DNA from: Pleurocapsa minor GSE-CHR-MK 17-07R
Lineage (GTDB): Bacteria > Chloroflexota > Anaerolineae > Aggregatilineales > Phototrophicaceae
Assembly: GCA_019359125.1 (NCBI GenBank)
Contig: JAHHHY010000009.1
Location: 62,001-126,000 of the forward strand
Direction: 5' to 3'
DNA length: 64,000 bases
Numbering within the stretch: the first letter of the stretch is position 1; each line of letters opens with the position of its first letter. This document shows positions 8,189-18,346 of the stretch, in pieces. A program made the position numbers and the translations under genes. The notes under the pieces are model-generated. The model saw only the letters and a list, made by a program, of their open reading frames with translations, had not been told where the DNA came from and made no database searches.

Positions 8189-11037
8189 AGGGGTTCAGCC
8201 TCCAGGGGATGCGAGATGGCTTCCATGATGGTGCTCACGCCGCCCAGCACAGTCAGGCAGATGCCGATTTCAAAAATCACCACGGAGGCGAGCTTGATAT
8301 CGGCCAGCGAGAAGCTGGAAATGCTGCTGAAAGACAGGAATTCGCGGTCGATCAGCAGCGGCAGGGCGGCGTTTGCCAGCGCGATGGTGATGCCCAGCCC
8401 GATCAGCGGGGCGGGTTGCAGCCAGCGCAGGCGCGTTTTGGTTTCCTGATAGCCGAAGACGACGAACCACAGCGCGATGCCCAGCCCGATAATCACGCCC
8501 GCGGTGAAGCCGTCGCCGGGGGCCACGCCCGCATAGGCGATGTGCCCCAGCGCGATCACGAAGGCCACCGGCAGCACCACCCGCGCCGCCAGCTGCGTGA
8601 CAGGGTTGGCGAAGCGCGAGCGGTACATGACTGGTTGCGGCGCCTCCTGGTCGTCATCGGCGGATGACTGCTCCAGCTTCAGCGGGGCTTCTTTCCGGCG
8701 GCGCCATTTGAAAATCAGCGGCGTGGTCTTGCCGGGTTGCGGCCGCGCCAGCAGCGTCAGCACGCCCAGTCCCGCCATGCCGAACACCGTGATTTCGATC
8801 AGCGTATCGGTGCCGCGGAAGTCGGTCACGATGCCGGCCACCACGTCAGTCACGCCCACGCGCGGCGCATTCAGCAGGTGCCAGCGCGAAATCGGATTCG
8901 GCGTCGGGCGGCTGCTGACGGCGGCCAGCGCGAAAATGGTCATGGCGACGCCGGTCACCGTGGCGATGACGATATCGCGCAGCATGCCCGGGCGCGTCTG
9001 CCCCCACAGCCGTTCCATCGCCATGCGCCGTTCCTGCTCGCTGGTGCGCGCTAGAATCAGGAAGATCAGCACGGTCGCCAGGGTCTCCACCAGGAACTGC
9101 ACCAGCGCGACGTCCGGGGCAGGCTCCAGCAGGAAGATGCCGCCGATGGCGTAACCCGCCAGGCCGAGGGTGAGCGCGGCCACGATGTGTTTTTCCACCA
9201 GCAGGCTGTAGCCCGTGGCGATCAGCGACAGGATCAGCAGCGCGGCTTTCAGCGCGTCGCTGGCATTGCTGACGGTGATCGGCGCAATCGAGAACGGGAT
9301 AATGCGCACCAGCGCGATCGCCAGCAGCCCGGCGACGGTCGCCAGGATGACGGCCAGGTAGTAGCGAATCTTGCCGCCCTGAAGCTTCAGCACCTGATCG
9401 GCGATGCGCTCGACGCCGCGCACCGAGCCGTGATAGAGCGACGTGCCGGTCGGCAGCGTGGGGATCGTCCAGGCCAGCCAGAAGCGGCGCGTGAAGAACA
9501 GCGCCGCGCCCAGCGCCAGCACGACCATGCTGACGATGAAGGGCGGGTTGATGTACGGCGGAAACAGATACAGCGTGATCGGCTCGCCCACGGCCGGCTG
9601 GATCAGCGGCGTCATCAGCGGGCCGATGCCGATGCCGGCGATGATCGAGAGCGCGGCCAGCCCGGCCGGGCCAGCCACCAGCCCGCGCGGCAGCGCATGG
9701 CCGTGATGCCCGTCGTCGTGTTCATCCTCGTGGCTGTGCGGCGTCGGGCGCATGAAGACATCCCAGAAGATGCGCGCCGCGCACGCCACCATGCAGGTCG
9801 CGCTGATGACGATGACCAGCAGCGCGGGAATATCGGTGATGAAATCGTCCAGCAGCAGCTCTTTCCCCACAAAGCCCATCAGCGGGGGCACGCCGGCCAT
9901 CGACAGCCCGGCGATCGCGGCCACGATGGCAAAGCCGGGCATCTGCGCGCGCAGGCCGCCCAGCTTTGTGATGTCGCGCGTGCCTGCCGCGTGGTCGACC
10001 GCGCCGACCACCAGGAACAGCGCGCATTTATACAGCCCGTGCCCGACCAGCCCGACATAGGCCGCCTTCAGGCCGTGTTCGCCGGGCAGGCCGATTAGCG
10101 CGACGAAGCTGCCCAGCATGGCGATCGTCGTGTAGGCCAGCATGCCTTTCAGGTCGCGCTGGCGCAGGGCGAAGACCCCGCCCACCAGCAGGGTCGCCAG
10201 GCCAAATAACGGCAGCGCGGTCGTCCACAGCGGGGTATCGCCCAGCACGGGCGAGAAGCGCGCCAGCAGGTAGATGCCCGCTTTCACCATGGTGGCCGAG
10301 TGCAGAAAGGCGCTGGCCGGCGTTGGTGCGGACATGGCATTGGGCAGCCAGAAATGCACGGGGAACTGCGCGCTCTTGGTGAACGCGCCGGCCATGATGA
10401 GGATCGCAATCGCGGCATACCAGCCGTTCTCGCGCAGCAGGTCGCCGCTGGACAGGATATCACCCAGCTCCATCGAGCCGACGGCGGTGCCCGCCAGCAC
10501 CAGCCCGACGAACAGCGCCAGGCCGCCGCCGCCGGTAATCATCAGCGCCTGCGATGCGCCGCGCCGTGCGCCTGCTTCCTTGCCATAGAAGCCGATCAGC
10601 AGGAACGAGATGATGCTCGTCAGCTCCCAGGCGATGAACAGCGTGAGGATATTTCCGGCCAGCACCAGCAGCAGCATACTGCCGGTGAAGGCGAGCAGCA
10701 GCCCCAGGAACCGGCTGCTTTTGCGCGCATCATCGAAATAGAAGCCCGCGTACAGCATCACGGCGATGCCGATGCCGGTCACCAGCAGCGTGAATAACAG
10801 CGCCAGCCCGTCCACATACAGCGAGAGCGACAGGCCGAGCTGCGGCACCCACGGGACGGTGAAGACGAGCGCGCCTGCCTCGGTGACGGCGCCAAGCTGC
10901 GTCAGCGCCGTGACGAACAGCCCGCCCATCACAGCCGCGGCGATGCCCCCCTGGGCGGACGTGCGCAGGCGTGCCGATGCCGCCGCAAGCGCAGCAGCCA
11001 GCAGGAATGGAAATACGATAATCAGCGCAAAGGGCAT
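8185..11037 (-). CDS. mrpA: Na+/H+ antiporter subunit A with fused MrpB-like C-terminal domain
   Basis: About 950 aa; ELTSIISFLLIGFYG, HSATMVKAGIYLLARFSP; C-terminal GDGFTAGVIIGLG (MrpB-like). Confidence 0.9.
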   Translation of the reverse strand: MPFALIIVFPFLLAAALAAASARLRTSAQGGIAAAVMGGLFVTALTQLGAVTEAGALVFTVPWVPQLGLSLSLYVDGLALLFTLLVTGIGIAVMLYAGFYFDDARKSSRFLGLLLAFTGSMLLLVLAGNILTLFIAWELTSIISFLLIGFYGKEAGARRGASQALMITGGGGLALFVGLVLAGTAVGSMELGDILSSGDLLRENGWYAAIAILIMAGAFTKSAQFPVHFWLPNAMSAPTPASAFLHSATMVKAGIYLLARFSPVLGDTPLWTTALPLFGLATLLVGGVFALRQRDLKGMLAYTTIAMLGSFVALIGLPGEHGLKAAYVGLVGHGLYKCALFLVVGAVDHAAGTRDITKLGGLRAQMPGFAIVAAIAGLSMAGVPPLMGFVGKELLLDDFITDIPALLVIVISATCMVACAARIFWDVFMRPTPHSHEDEHDDGHHGHALPRGLVAGPAGLAALSIIAGIGIGPLMTPLIQPAVGEPITLYLFPPYINPPFIVSMVVLALGAALFFTRRFWLAWTIPTLPTGTSLYHGSVRGVERIADQVLKLQGGKIRYYLAVILATVAGLLAIALVRIIPFSIAPITVSNASDALKAALLILSLIATGYSLLVEKHIVAALTLGLAGYAIGGIFLLEPAPDVALVQFLVETLATVLIFLILARTSEQERRMAMERLWGQTRPGMLRDIVIATVTGVAMTIFALAAVSSRPTPNPISRWHLLNAPRVGVTDVVAGIVTDFRGTDTLIEITVFGMAGLGVLTLLARPQPGKTTPLIFKWRRRKEAPLKLEQSSADDDQEAPQPVMYRSRFANPVTQLAARVVLPVAFVIALGHIAYAGVAPGDGFTAGVIIGLGIALWFVVFGYQETKTRLRWLQPAPLIGLGITIALANAALPLLIDREFLSFSSISSFSLADIKLASVVIFEIGICLTVLGGVSTIMEAISHPLEAEPL

Positions 11038-11466
11038 GTGGCCTCCCTGCAAGTCAAAAGAGCGCAATGGGTGTGGGCAGGGCAGGATGCCACCGCCCGG
11101 ACATGGGTGGGTGCAGCGATGAAACGCGGGTTAGCACCGTTGGGGGAGCCGATTGTCATCGACCAGCGCCCAGCCGACATGCGCGGCCGCGCTCCGTGAG
11201 TCTGCTGCGGCCTGGCGGATGCGGGTCAGAAGGATATGCGTCTGGCAGCGTGGTTCAGTAACCGGGCGCATCGTGTGACCTGTTTTTTGGGCGAATAAGC
11301 GGATCGTGCATCGCTGCCTTCAGCAGGGAGTTGGGGTATCCCGCCGAAGCTGTCGAGACACTATAGAAAATATCAATTCATGTGTCAATAGAAATCGCCC
11401 CGATCACGCCCGCGAACCGGGAAATGCCCTCACGCACATGGGGGCTGTTCCGGGGACAGGCCGAGG

Positions 11467-12246
11467 TCACGATGCGTTGCTCCTCAACACAGGCCTCAGG
11501 CTGATTTCGTCGTTAAATTCGTTAAAGCGTGCGCAACTGTGACGCGCGGCAGAACGACAAGAATTTGCTATACCAAAAGTATCGCCCCCACGAATCGCCC
11601 GAAATTCTTTCGATAAGCGTTTATTACCGTGGCCATATTTATATATGTCTTCTCTGCACCACTCATCAGCATTGCCATACACGTCATACAGTCCCCACGG
11701 ATTGGGCAGCTTCAGGCCCAAAGGATGAAGTTGCAAATCACTGTTGGCTCTGTACCAGGCGTGATCGGCCAGCAATGACTCATCATCTCCGAAATACCAG
11801 GTCGTCTTGGTGCCTGCGCGGCAGGCATACTCCCATTCTTCCTCGGTGGGGAAATCTAGCTTAAGGTCGGTGGGCAGCGCGCCGCTGGCATGCAGGCGTT
11901 CGGTCATGGTCACGCAGAAAGCAGCCGCATCGTCCCACGTGGTCGGATGCGCCGGGCAACGCGCGCCTTCAGGTGGTATCCAGGCATCCGGCTCAAACAA
12001 ACGCCACTGCTCTACCGACAGGATGGTCGCACTGATCCAGAAACCCTGTGGAATGACAACGAGATGCTGAGGCTGCTCAGATTCTCGTGCATACAGGTCA
12101 TCTGGTCGGCTGCCCATCAGAAATTCACCCGGCGGGCACCAGACAAAGGTGAGGGTTAACGCCTTGTCTAAAAAAACATCAACCTTCGTTCCAGCAGCAT
12201 GATTGCTATGCAGCAACGCGTTCAGTTCACGCATGACCAGCCTCAC
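11467..12246 (-). CDS. SUMF1/formylglycine-generating-enzyme-like protein (copy 1)
   Basis: FVWCPPGEFLMGS, DFPTEEEWEYACRAGT, NPWGLYDVYGNADEWCRE, RAIRGGD...CRSAAR. Confidence 0.9.
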   Translation of the reverse strand: MRLVMRELNALLHSNHAAGTKVDVFLDKALTLTFVWCPPGEFLMGSRPDDLYARESEQPQHLVVIPQGFWISATILSVEQWRLFEPDAWIPPEGARCPAHPTTWDDAAAFCVTMTERLHASGALPTDLKLDFPTEEEWEYACRAGTKTTWYFGDDESLLADHAWYRANSDLQLHPLGLKLPNPWGLYDVYGNADEWCREDIYKYGHGNKRLSKEFRAIRGGDTFGIANSCRSAARHSCARFNEFNDEISLRPVLRSNAS

Positions 12247-12303
12247 TGGTGTTGGAAAAATCGTTGATGCGCTCCCGGTCGGCCATGATGGTCCGGCTTG
12301 TTG

Positions 12304-13146
12304 TCACAGTGCGTTGTTCTCCCGTAACACAGGCCTCAGGCTGATATCATCATTGAATTCATTAAATCGATCTGTGCTAAAGCGTATCGCTGATCTGCAC
12401 GAATAACTGGGCGAACCGTAATCACCTCCGCGTATCGCTCGTTGTAGATCAGCTCCTTTCGGGATGGCAGGTTTACCCCGACGATAATTGTAAGTATCTT
12501 CTCTGCACCACTCAGCAGCATTGCCATACAGGTCATACAGTCCCCACGGATTGGGCAGCTTGAGGCCGACGGGATGCTGCCTGTTGTCACTGTTGGCTTT
12601 ATACCAGGCGTGATCGGCGAGTAACGATTCATCGTCTCCGAAATACCAGGTCGTCGTGGTGCCTGCGCGGCAGGCGTATTCCCATTCTTCCTCGGTGGGG
12701 AAATCCAGCATAAGATCTTGCGGCAGCGCGCCGCTGGCATGCAGATCTTCCGTCATCGCTATGCAGAATGCCGCCGCATCGTCCCAAGTGGCCGGATGAG
12801 CCGGAAACTTCTCTCCGCCGGTCGGTATCCAAGCCTGAGGCTCCAGCAAACGCCACTGCTCACGGGTGATGATCGTCTGACTTATCCAGAATCCCTGCGT
12901 GATAGTGACCAGGTGCTGAGGCCTCTCATAACCCATGCCGTACGGATCGTCAGGTCGGCTGCCCATCAGAAATTCACCCGGCGGGCACCAGACAAAGGTC
13001 AGGGCCAGATGGTCCGCCAGAGGCACAGGACAGGGTGTTCCAGCGGGAAAGTCATTGGGTATCGACAGGTTTGGGGTGTGCATGCCTGTTCCTTCAGAGA
13101 AACTCAATGAACCCTTTGAAACGGCTGTCGCGAAACCTGAGTACAC
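12304..13146 (-). CDS. SUMF1/formylglycine-generating-enzyme-like protein (copy 2)
   Basis: Tandem paralog of the preceding ORF. Confidence 0.9.
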   Translation of the reverse strand: MYSGFATAVSKGSLSFSEGTGMHTPNLSIPNDFPAGTPCPVPLADHLALTFVWCPPGEFLMGSRPDDPYGMGYERPQHLVTITQGFWISQTIITREQWRLLEPQAWIPTGGEKFPAHPATWDDAAAFCIAMTEDLHASGALPQDLMLDFPTEEEWEYACRAGTTTTWYFGDDESLLADHAWYKANSDNRQHPVGLKLPNPWGLYDLYGNAAEWCREDTYNYRRGKPAIPKGADLQRAIRGGDYGSPSYSCRSAIRFSTDRFNEFNDDISLRPVLRENNAL

Positions 13147-13212
13147 AAATCCCCCCAGCGACGCATCGACTGAGGGGATAGTTCGTGCTTTAGTGCAGTC
13201 TGGCTGCCGGGC

Positions 13213-14607
13213 TTAACCGCCCCAGCGGGCCAGCGCCAGGCCGGGCGCGCCCATCGAATCGGCCAGGTAGGTATTCGCGCCGCTGGTCAGGCTGACGGCA
13301 AACAGGCCGCCTGCCGCCGGTGAGTCGTACAGCGCGGCGCTGCCATCGGCCGACAGCGTGCCCGACAGCGCGCTGGGGATCGCCGCCGCGACCGTGCAGC
13401 CGCCGCTGAACTGGCAGCCATTGACCACCACCACCTGCGCGCTGCGGTCATTCACATCGTTCGGGTTGGCGCTGAAGCCGGTGAAGAACAGCACATTCCC
13501 GGCCGCGCTGATCATCGTCGACGGGGCGGCATTGGCGGCCACCATCACGGCGGACCCGGCGCACGCGCCAGACGAAATGCACGCGCTGTTCAGCGCCATG
13601 ATGTTATTGCCGTCCTGGTAATACAGCGCGCCATTGCTGAGCACGACTTCGGTGGCGGTGGGCGGCAGCACTTCAAGACCGCTTTGCAGCGGGTCGCTAC
13701 TGCACGACGACGCCAGGCAGCCCATGTCTGCTGCGCGCACGACGCCGCTGGCATCGCGATAGAGCAGCACGGTGGTATTGGGCAGCCACAGCACCGGCGT
13801 GATCGGCGCGGTGCGGCCGCTGTTCAGCGTCAGCGTCTGCCCGTTGGTGGCATTCGTCACCGAAAGGATGGCGCTGCCCTCATAGCCCCAATAGGCCACC
13901 AGCGGCGCATTATCGGCCCACAGGCCGCTGGCGCGCGCGTTCTGTTCATTGCTGCCTGGCAGCGGGAAGGCGCTGCTGCCATCCAGCGCGGCCACGGCAT
14001 AGCGGCCGTCGCCCTGCTGGAAGAAGACATGCGTGTTGCCGCTCGAAACGGCCCGTGCGCCGGGCAGGTTGGGGCGCGCATCGCCGTAGGGCGAAAACAG
14101 GCTCAGGCCCGACTGGCCGGTGACGACCGGGGCGATGCTGCCATCGCGCCCAATAAAGGTGATCGAATTGCCATCGGACACCATGACGCCGCGTCCGTCG
14201 CGTGTCCAGCCGCCGCCAGTGATGGCGGATGCGCCGCTTTGTGCCGCTTCCGTCACCGACTGCGCGGCGGTATCGGCAAAACGCAGGCTGATGCCCGCGC
14301 CGTTGTTCACCGCAAGAAACAGCGTGCGGCCATCGGGCGACCAGGTGAAGCCGACCGGCTGCACCAGCATTTCGCCCGGATTGGTCACAATCCAGCGATA
14401 CGAGCCATCCGCGCTGCCGATGACGAGCTGCCCGGAGGTATTCACAAAGGCGACGCGCGCGCCCGACTGCGCACTGGCAGGCAGGGCAGACAGCACCAGA
14501 AGCAGACACACAGCCACGATGAGCCAGAGCGCACGGCCTGTTCCAACTCGCCTCATCGTACACGATCCTTTCCCAATACCCATGCGACGGCGACAGCATG
14601 TCACCAC
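13213..14607 (-). CDS. Secreted WD40/TolB-like beta-propeller protein
   Basis: Signal peptide; repeated WSPDGRTL-type blades. Confidence 0.55.
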   Translation of the reverse strand: MVTCCRRRMGIGKGSCTMRRVGTGRALWLIVAVCLLLVLSALPASAQSGARVAFVNTSGQLVIGSADGSYRWIVTNPGEMLVQPVGFTWSPDGRTLFLAVNNGAGISLRFADTAAQSVTEAAQSGASAITGGGWTRDGRGVMVSDGNSITFIGRDGSIAPVVTGQSGLSLFSPYGDARPNLPGARAVSSGNTHVFFQQGDGRYAVAALDGSSAFPLPGSNEQNARASGLWADNAPLVAYWGYEGSAILSVTNATNGQTLTLNSGRTAPITPVLWLPNTTVLLYRDASGVVRAADMGCLASSCSSDPLQSGLEVLPPTATEVVLSNGALYYQDGNNIMALNSACISSGACAGSAVMVAANAAPSTMISAAGNVLFFTGFSANPNDVNDRSAQVVVVNGCQFSGGCTVAAAIPSALSGTLSADGSAALYDSPAAGGLFAVSLTSGANTYLADSMGAPGLALARWGG

Positions 14608-14775
14608 AATCGCGCATAGTGTATATCACTCAGCATACGAAATCATGCGTGATTTCGCGCCCCCTAGTAAACAGGGGCATATGAAAGCACACGCGCCGCA
14701 ATCCTTAAGGGTTGCAGCGCGTGACTTGTTCGTGGGTTTGGTTGTGCGGGTGCAGATGCGCCCGCGGTGCTTGCG

Positions 14776-14946
14776 TTACAGCAGGGTGCGAAGATTGACG
14801 GTGATCATCCGGTTCATACGCACACGAACGGGGTCGGGCAGGCGGCGAACAACCGCGAGTCCGGCTTCATAGGCACAGGCAACTGCAAAGTATGCCAGCG
14901 CCACGATCAACATCACACAAACCAGTACGGGAATCAGGCTTGCCAT
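14776..14946 (-). CDS. 56-aa small membrane protein MASLIPVLVCVMLIVALAYFAVACAYEAGLAVVRRLPDPVRVRMNRMITVNLRTLL
   Basis: Manual translation; GGAGGAACCAC-ATG Shine-Dalgarno sequence; N-terminal TM helix; absent from the supplied track, probably by size. Confidence 0.6.
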   Translation of the reverse strand: MASLIPVLVCVMLIVALAYFAVACAYEAGLAVVRRLPDPVRVRMNRMITVNLRTLL

Positions 14947-15259
14947 GTGGTTCCTCCAATCAACATCAGCTTACCGACCAGAGCGTCTTCTAAACCACGT
15001 GGGTGCTCGTACTCTTTGGCAGGACCGCCATGCAATCCCTGAAGTCGTAGTCCCTGCGTCTCATTAAGACATGTAGATTATATGTTAAAGTTTCTTAAAA
15101 GTAAATCACTTTTCGCCGTGATTTTTGTTAAGGAAATTAGTCAATATTGTATAGATGTGTAAAAACGCCGCGTATATCCCCCGAAAGGCGGTGCCAAAAA
15201 CAGGCCGGTTGTGGGATGGGCTGCCGGGTGGGTTGTATTAAGGGATTTAACAATCAAAA

Positions 15260-15290
15260 GCCAGGACGCCTTATTGCGAGGTGTCCTGGC
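15260..15290 (-). terminator. Terminator for the 15319-16494 minus-strand operon
   Basis: GCCAGGAC-loop-GTCCTGGC followed on the minus strand by TTTTGATTGTT. Confidence 0.7.
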
Positions 15291-15318
15291 GCTTATGCAT
15301 CTGGTTGGGGAAGCTCGC

Positions 15319-15678
15319 TCAGGCGGACACCAGCACGATGGCGTGGGCCAGGCCCAGCAGCGCCCCGCCAAAAATCCAGATGCGGCTGAAGCCATTGTTA
15401 AAGGTAATCAGCGGGTGATGGCGCAGCGCCCAGTGGATGCCCGCGTGGGCGATCAGGAAAATATCCAGCCCCAGCTGAAACGACGGTGTAGCCAGATTGG
15501 CCAAAATGGGGAGCAGCAGCGGGACATGCGCCGCGTTGAACAGGCGCGTTTTGGTCTCGTCGCTGGCGCGCAGCCAGGCGAAAAAGAAGCGCCATTCGCC
15601 CTGCTGCACCGCGTCCAGCTCATGGATGAGCAGAAAGACTACGCCGAGCAGGAACGGGGTATCGGCAGTCGAAAACAT
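15319..15678 (-). CDS. Conserved membrane protein of unknown function (DUF6713-like)
   Basis: Multi-TM; HELDAVQQGEWRFF; directly downstream of the MerR gene. Confidence 0.5.
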   Translation of the reverse strand: MFSTADTPFLLGVVFLLIHELDAVQQGEWRFFFAWLRASDETKTRLFNAAHVPLLLPILANLATPSFQLGLDIFLIAHAGIHWALRHHPLITFNNGFSRIWIFGGALLGLAHAIVLVSA

Positions 15679-15681
15679 ATT

Positions 15682-16494
15682 TCACCTTCCGGCATACAGG
15701 GTTTCAATAAACAGGCGCTGGAGGGGGGTGGCCTGTTCAAACAGATGCTGGGCCAGCAGGTGCATCACGCGCTGGCTCTCGGCGGCGGGCAGCGCCTGCG
15801 ATTCGGCAGACAGCGCGCGTAACAGCAGCGTCCGGCTGCGGCTGCCGCGCAGCTCGCCCAGCCACGCCTGCGCCTGACGGTCGTCCGCGGGCATGGCGGC
15901 CAGCGCCAGATAGCGCTCCAGCCACAGGATGACATCGTGTTCATGCGCCAGCAGATGCTTCGTCATGGCGCGCGCCGTCTGTTCCCAGAAGTCCGCGTGC
16001 GCGTCCGACCATGACAGCCGGTCAATGGCGCGCAGCGTGTCGCCCTCCACCTGTATCAGCACATCCGCCAGCCCGTGTGACGCTGGCCGCAGCACCTCAT
16101 ACAGCACGGTCGCGGATGAGGCGGACGGGTCAGCCGGTGGCGTCAGGATCGAGGCATCGTCCTGCAGGAAGGCCTGGATGTGCCGCTGCTGATCCTGCAA
16201 TCGGGCGATTTCGTCGTTCAGGGCATGCGTGCGCTGGTGCAGCAGATGACGCAGCAGCGTATCCGGCTCGTCCGCTTCAAGGATGAACCGAATCTGTTGC
16301 AGGGTCAGGCCCAGGCGCTGCATGCGCAGGATCGTCTGGATGCGCTGCATGTCGGCCAGGCCATACAGCCGGTAATCGCTCTCGCCGCGCTCTGGCTCGC
16401 CCAGCAGGCCAATCTCGTGATAATGGCGGATGGCCTTGGGCGTGATGCCCAGCAGCGATGCTGTCTGCCCGATCGTTAGTTTCTGCCCCGGCAT
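15682..16494 (-). CDS. MerR-family transcriptional regulator
   Basis: LTIGQTASLLGITPKAIRHYHEIGLL...DYRLYGLADMQRIQTILRMQRLGLTLQQI. Confidence 0.9.
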   Translation of the reverse strand: MPGQKLTIGQTASLLGITPKAIRHYHEIGLLGEPERGESDYRLYGLADMQRIQTILRMQRLGLTLQQIRFILEADEPDTLLRHLLHQRTHALNDEIARLQDQQRHIQAFLQDDASILTPPADPSASSATVLYEVLRPASHGLADVLIQVEGDTLRAIDRLSWSDAHADFWEQTARAMTKHLLAHEHDVILWLERYLALAAMPADDRQAQAWLGELRGSRSRTLLLRALSAESQALPAAESQRVMHLLAQHLFEQATPLQRLFIETLYAGR

Positions 16495-16824
16495 GGCCTG
16501 TATCCCTCGTCTGACGGTATACCTACAAGCATAGACCGTGCCCCAGGGTCAGCGTCAACAGGCCAGCATGAGGGGCAGATGAGGAAGGTGATGAATGTTG
16601 AACAGTTGAACCGCGCCTTTATCCAGCCTCACCCTGCGTCGCTGCGCTCCGCCGTCCCTCTCCACGGCGTGGATGAGGGACAAAATGCATATTTTTCGCT
16701 CAAATGTTGGCTGTAAGTCATCCCCTCGTCCACATCGTGGAGAGGGGACTGAGGGGTGAGGCCACATTCCTGGAAACCGCATTTTTTATGCCACCTTGGC
16801 GTCCTGGCGGTTCAAAAAGCTGGT

Positions 16825-18273
16825 TTACTCGTGCGGCTCGGTGTGGATGGTCACGCGTTGCAGGTCGGGCAGGCGGGCGCGCAGGGCGCGTTCTGCTTCT
16901 TCGGCCAGGATGTGCGCGTCGGTCAGCGAGGTGTCGGCGGGCAGGCTGGCATGGGCGGTAATGGCAGCGCCTTCCCCGGCGGCGATCACCTGAATGTCGT
17001 GCCAGCCGCCTTCAGGAAATTCCCCCGAAAGCACAGCCGATGCGTCTTTGCGCATCTGCGCCAGGTCGGGCAGCGGGGCTTCCGGGATGGGATGCGTCTC
17101 TTTGGGCTCGATGTGCGAGATAATCTGGCCCAGGTTCGGCATGGTGCTGCGCAGCTTTTTCTCCAGCTCGCTGACGCGCTCGTGCGCCTGCCCCAGCGTG
17201 TAGCCCGCCGGGACTTCCACATGCAGCTCCAGCACCTTGCCGCGCGGCCCTTCGGTCACATGCACGGCGTGGGTGGCCAGCCCCAGCGCGTCGGCACACG
17301 CCCGCGTCATCAGCGCGTAATCGGGCGCGGCCTCGCGCTTCGGCTCAAAATGCACCTCGACTTCGCTCACGCCGTCAAATTCAGATGTGATCTTCTCGCG
17401 GATCGCCCCGGCAATCGCGGCGGCACGGTCGGCGGTGGTCTCCGGCGGCACCGCGACATCGATATCCACATAGGCATCGTTGTTCGGCCCGCGTGAGCGC
17501 ACGCGCACGATTTCGTCCACAGACGCCACCTGCGCCACAGCGGCGGTCAGCTCTGCCTCTGGCAGCGGCGCCAGATCGACCAGCACGCCGCCGGTGCGTT
17601 TCAGGATGCCCCAGCCCGCCCGCGCAATCAGCGCCACGATGACCAGCGCGATAATCGCGTCGGCCCAGGTGATGCCCGCCAGCGTGAGCAGCATGCCCGC
17701 CAGCACCGACAGCGTGACGAACACATCGGCACTGGTATTGGCGCTGTCGGCCAGCAGAATCTGTGAATTAAGGCGCTCTCCGGCGCGGCGCTCATATATC
17801 GCCACGAATACATTGACGCACAGCGTGCCGATCAGCACGCCGAAGGCCAGCGGATTGATCTCCGGCGTGGTGCCCGATTGCAGCCGTTCTATCGCGCTGG
17901 TGACGACCTCGTAAGCCGTGAACAGCAGCAGCACGCCAATGCCCAGCGCGGCGATCGTTTCCACGCGCCGGTGGCCGAACGGGTGGTTGGCATCCGGCGG
18001 CTGGGCGGCGATGCGGCTGGCGATCAGAGCGATCACGTTGCCCGCGCCGTCGATCAGCGAATGGAAGCCGTCCGCCGTGATGGAGAGCGAGCCGGTCACC
18101 GTCCCGATGGCGATCTTGCCGAAGGCCACCAGTGCGTTCAGCACCAGCGTGATCCACAGCACGCGTGCCACCTGTGCCTGGGTATCCGGTCGTTGTATGT
18201 CCCTCATGCGCGCCTCGTGTTTTGCGTTAGCCTGATCGTAAGGCAGGACGCCGCCTTTTGCCAAGCCTGTCAT
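16825..18273 (-). CDS. Cation diffusion facilitator (CDF) family transporter
   Basis: SITADGFHSLIDGAGNVIALI, DANHPFGHRRVE, ADSANTSADVFV. Confidence 0.9.
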   Translation of the reverse strand: MTGLAKGGVLPYDQANAKHEARMRDIQRPDTQAQVARVLWITLVLNALVAFGKIAIGTVTGSLSITADGFHSLIDGAGNVIALIASRIAAQPPDANHPFGHRRVETIAALGIGVLLLFTAYEVVTSAIERLQSGTTPEINPLAFGVLIGTLCVNVFVAIYERRAGERLNSQILLADSANTSADVFVTLSVLAGMLLTLAGITWADAIIALVIVALIARAGWGILKRTGGVLVDLAPLPEAELTAAVAQVASVDEIVRVRSRGPNNDAYVDIDVAVPPETTADRAAAIAGAIREKITSEFDGVSEVEVHFEPKREAAPDYALMTRACADALGLATHAVHVTEGPRGKVLELHVEVPAGYTLGQAHERVSELEKKLRSTMPNLGQIISHIEPKETHPIPEAPLPDLAQMRKDASAVLSGEFPEGGWHDIQVIAAGEGAAITAHASLPADTSLTDAHILAEEAERALRARLPDLQRVTIHTEPHE

Positions 18274-18346
18274 CCTATTTTCGGATAGGCCAAATTTATG
18301 ATAAGCTGTGTCCAGATTAGGTTTGTTTATAGTTAAGGCAGGGTGT

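Noticed and set aside
11467-13146. Confirmed diversity-generating retroelement
   Set aside because: No reverse transcriptase, accessory protein or template repeat in the window; nucleotide differences between copies include ordinary third-position changes.
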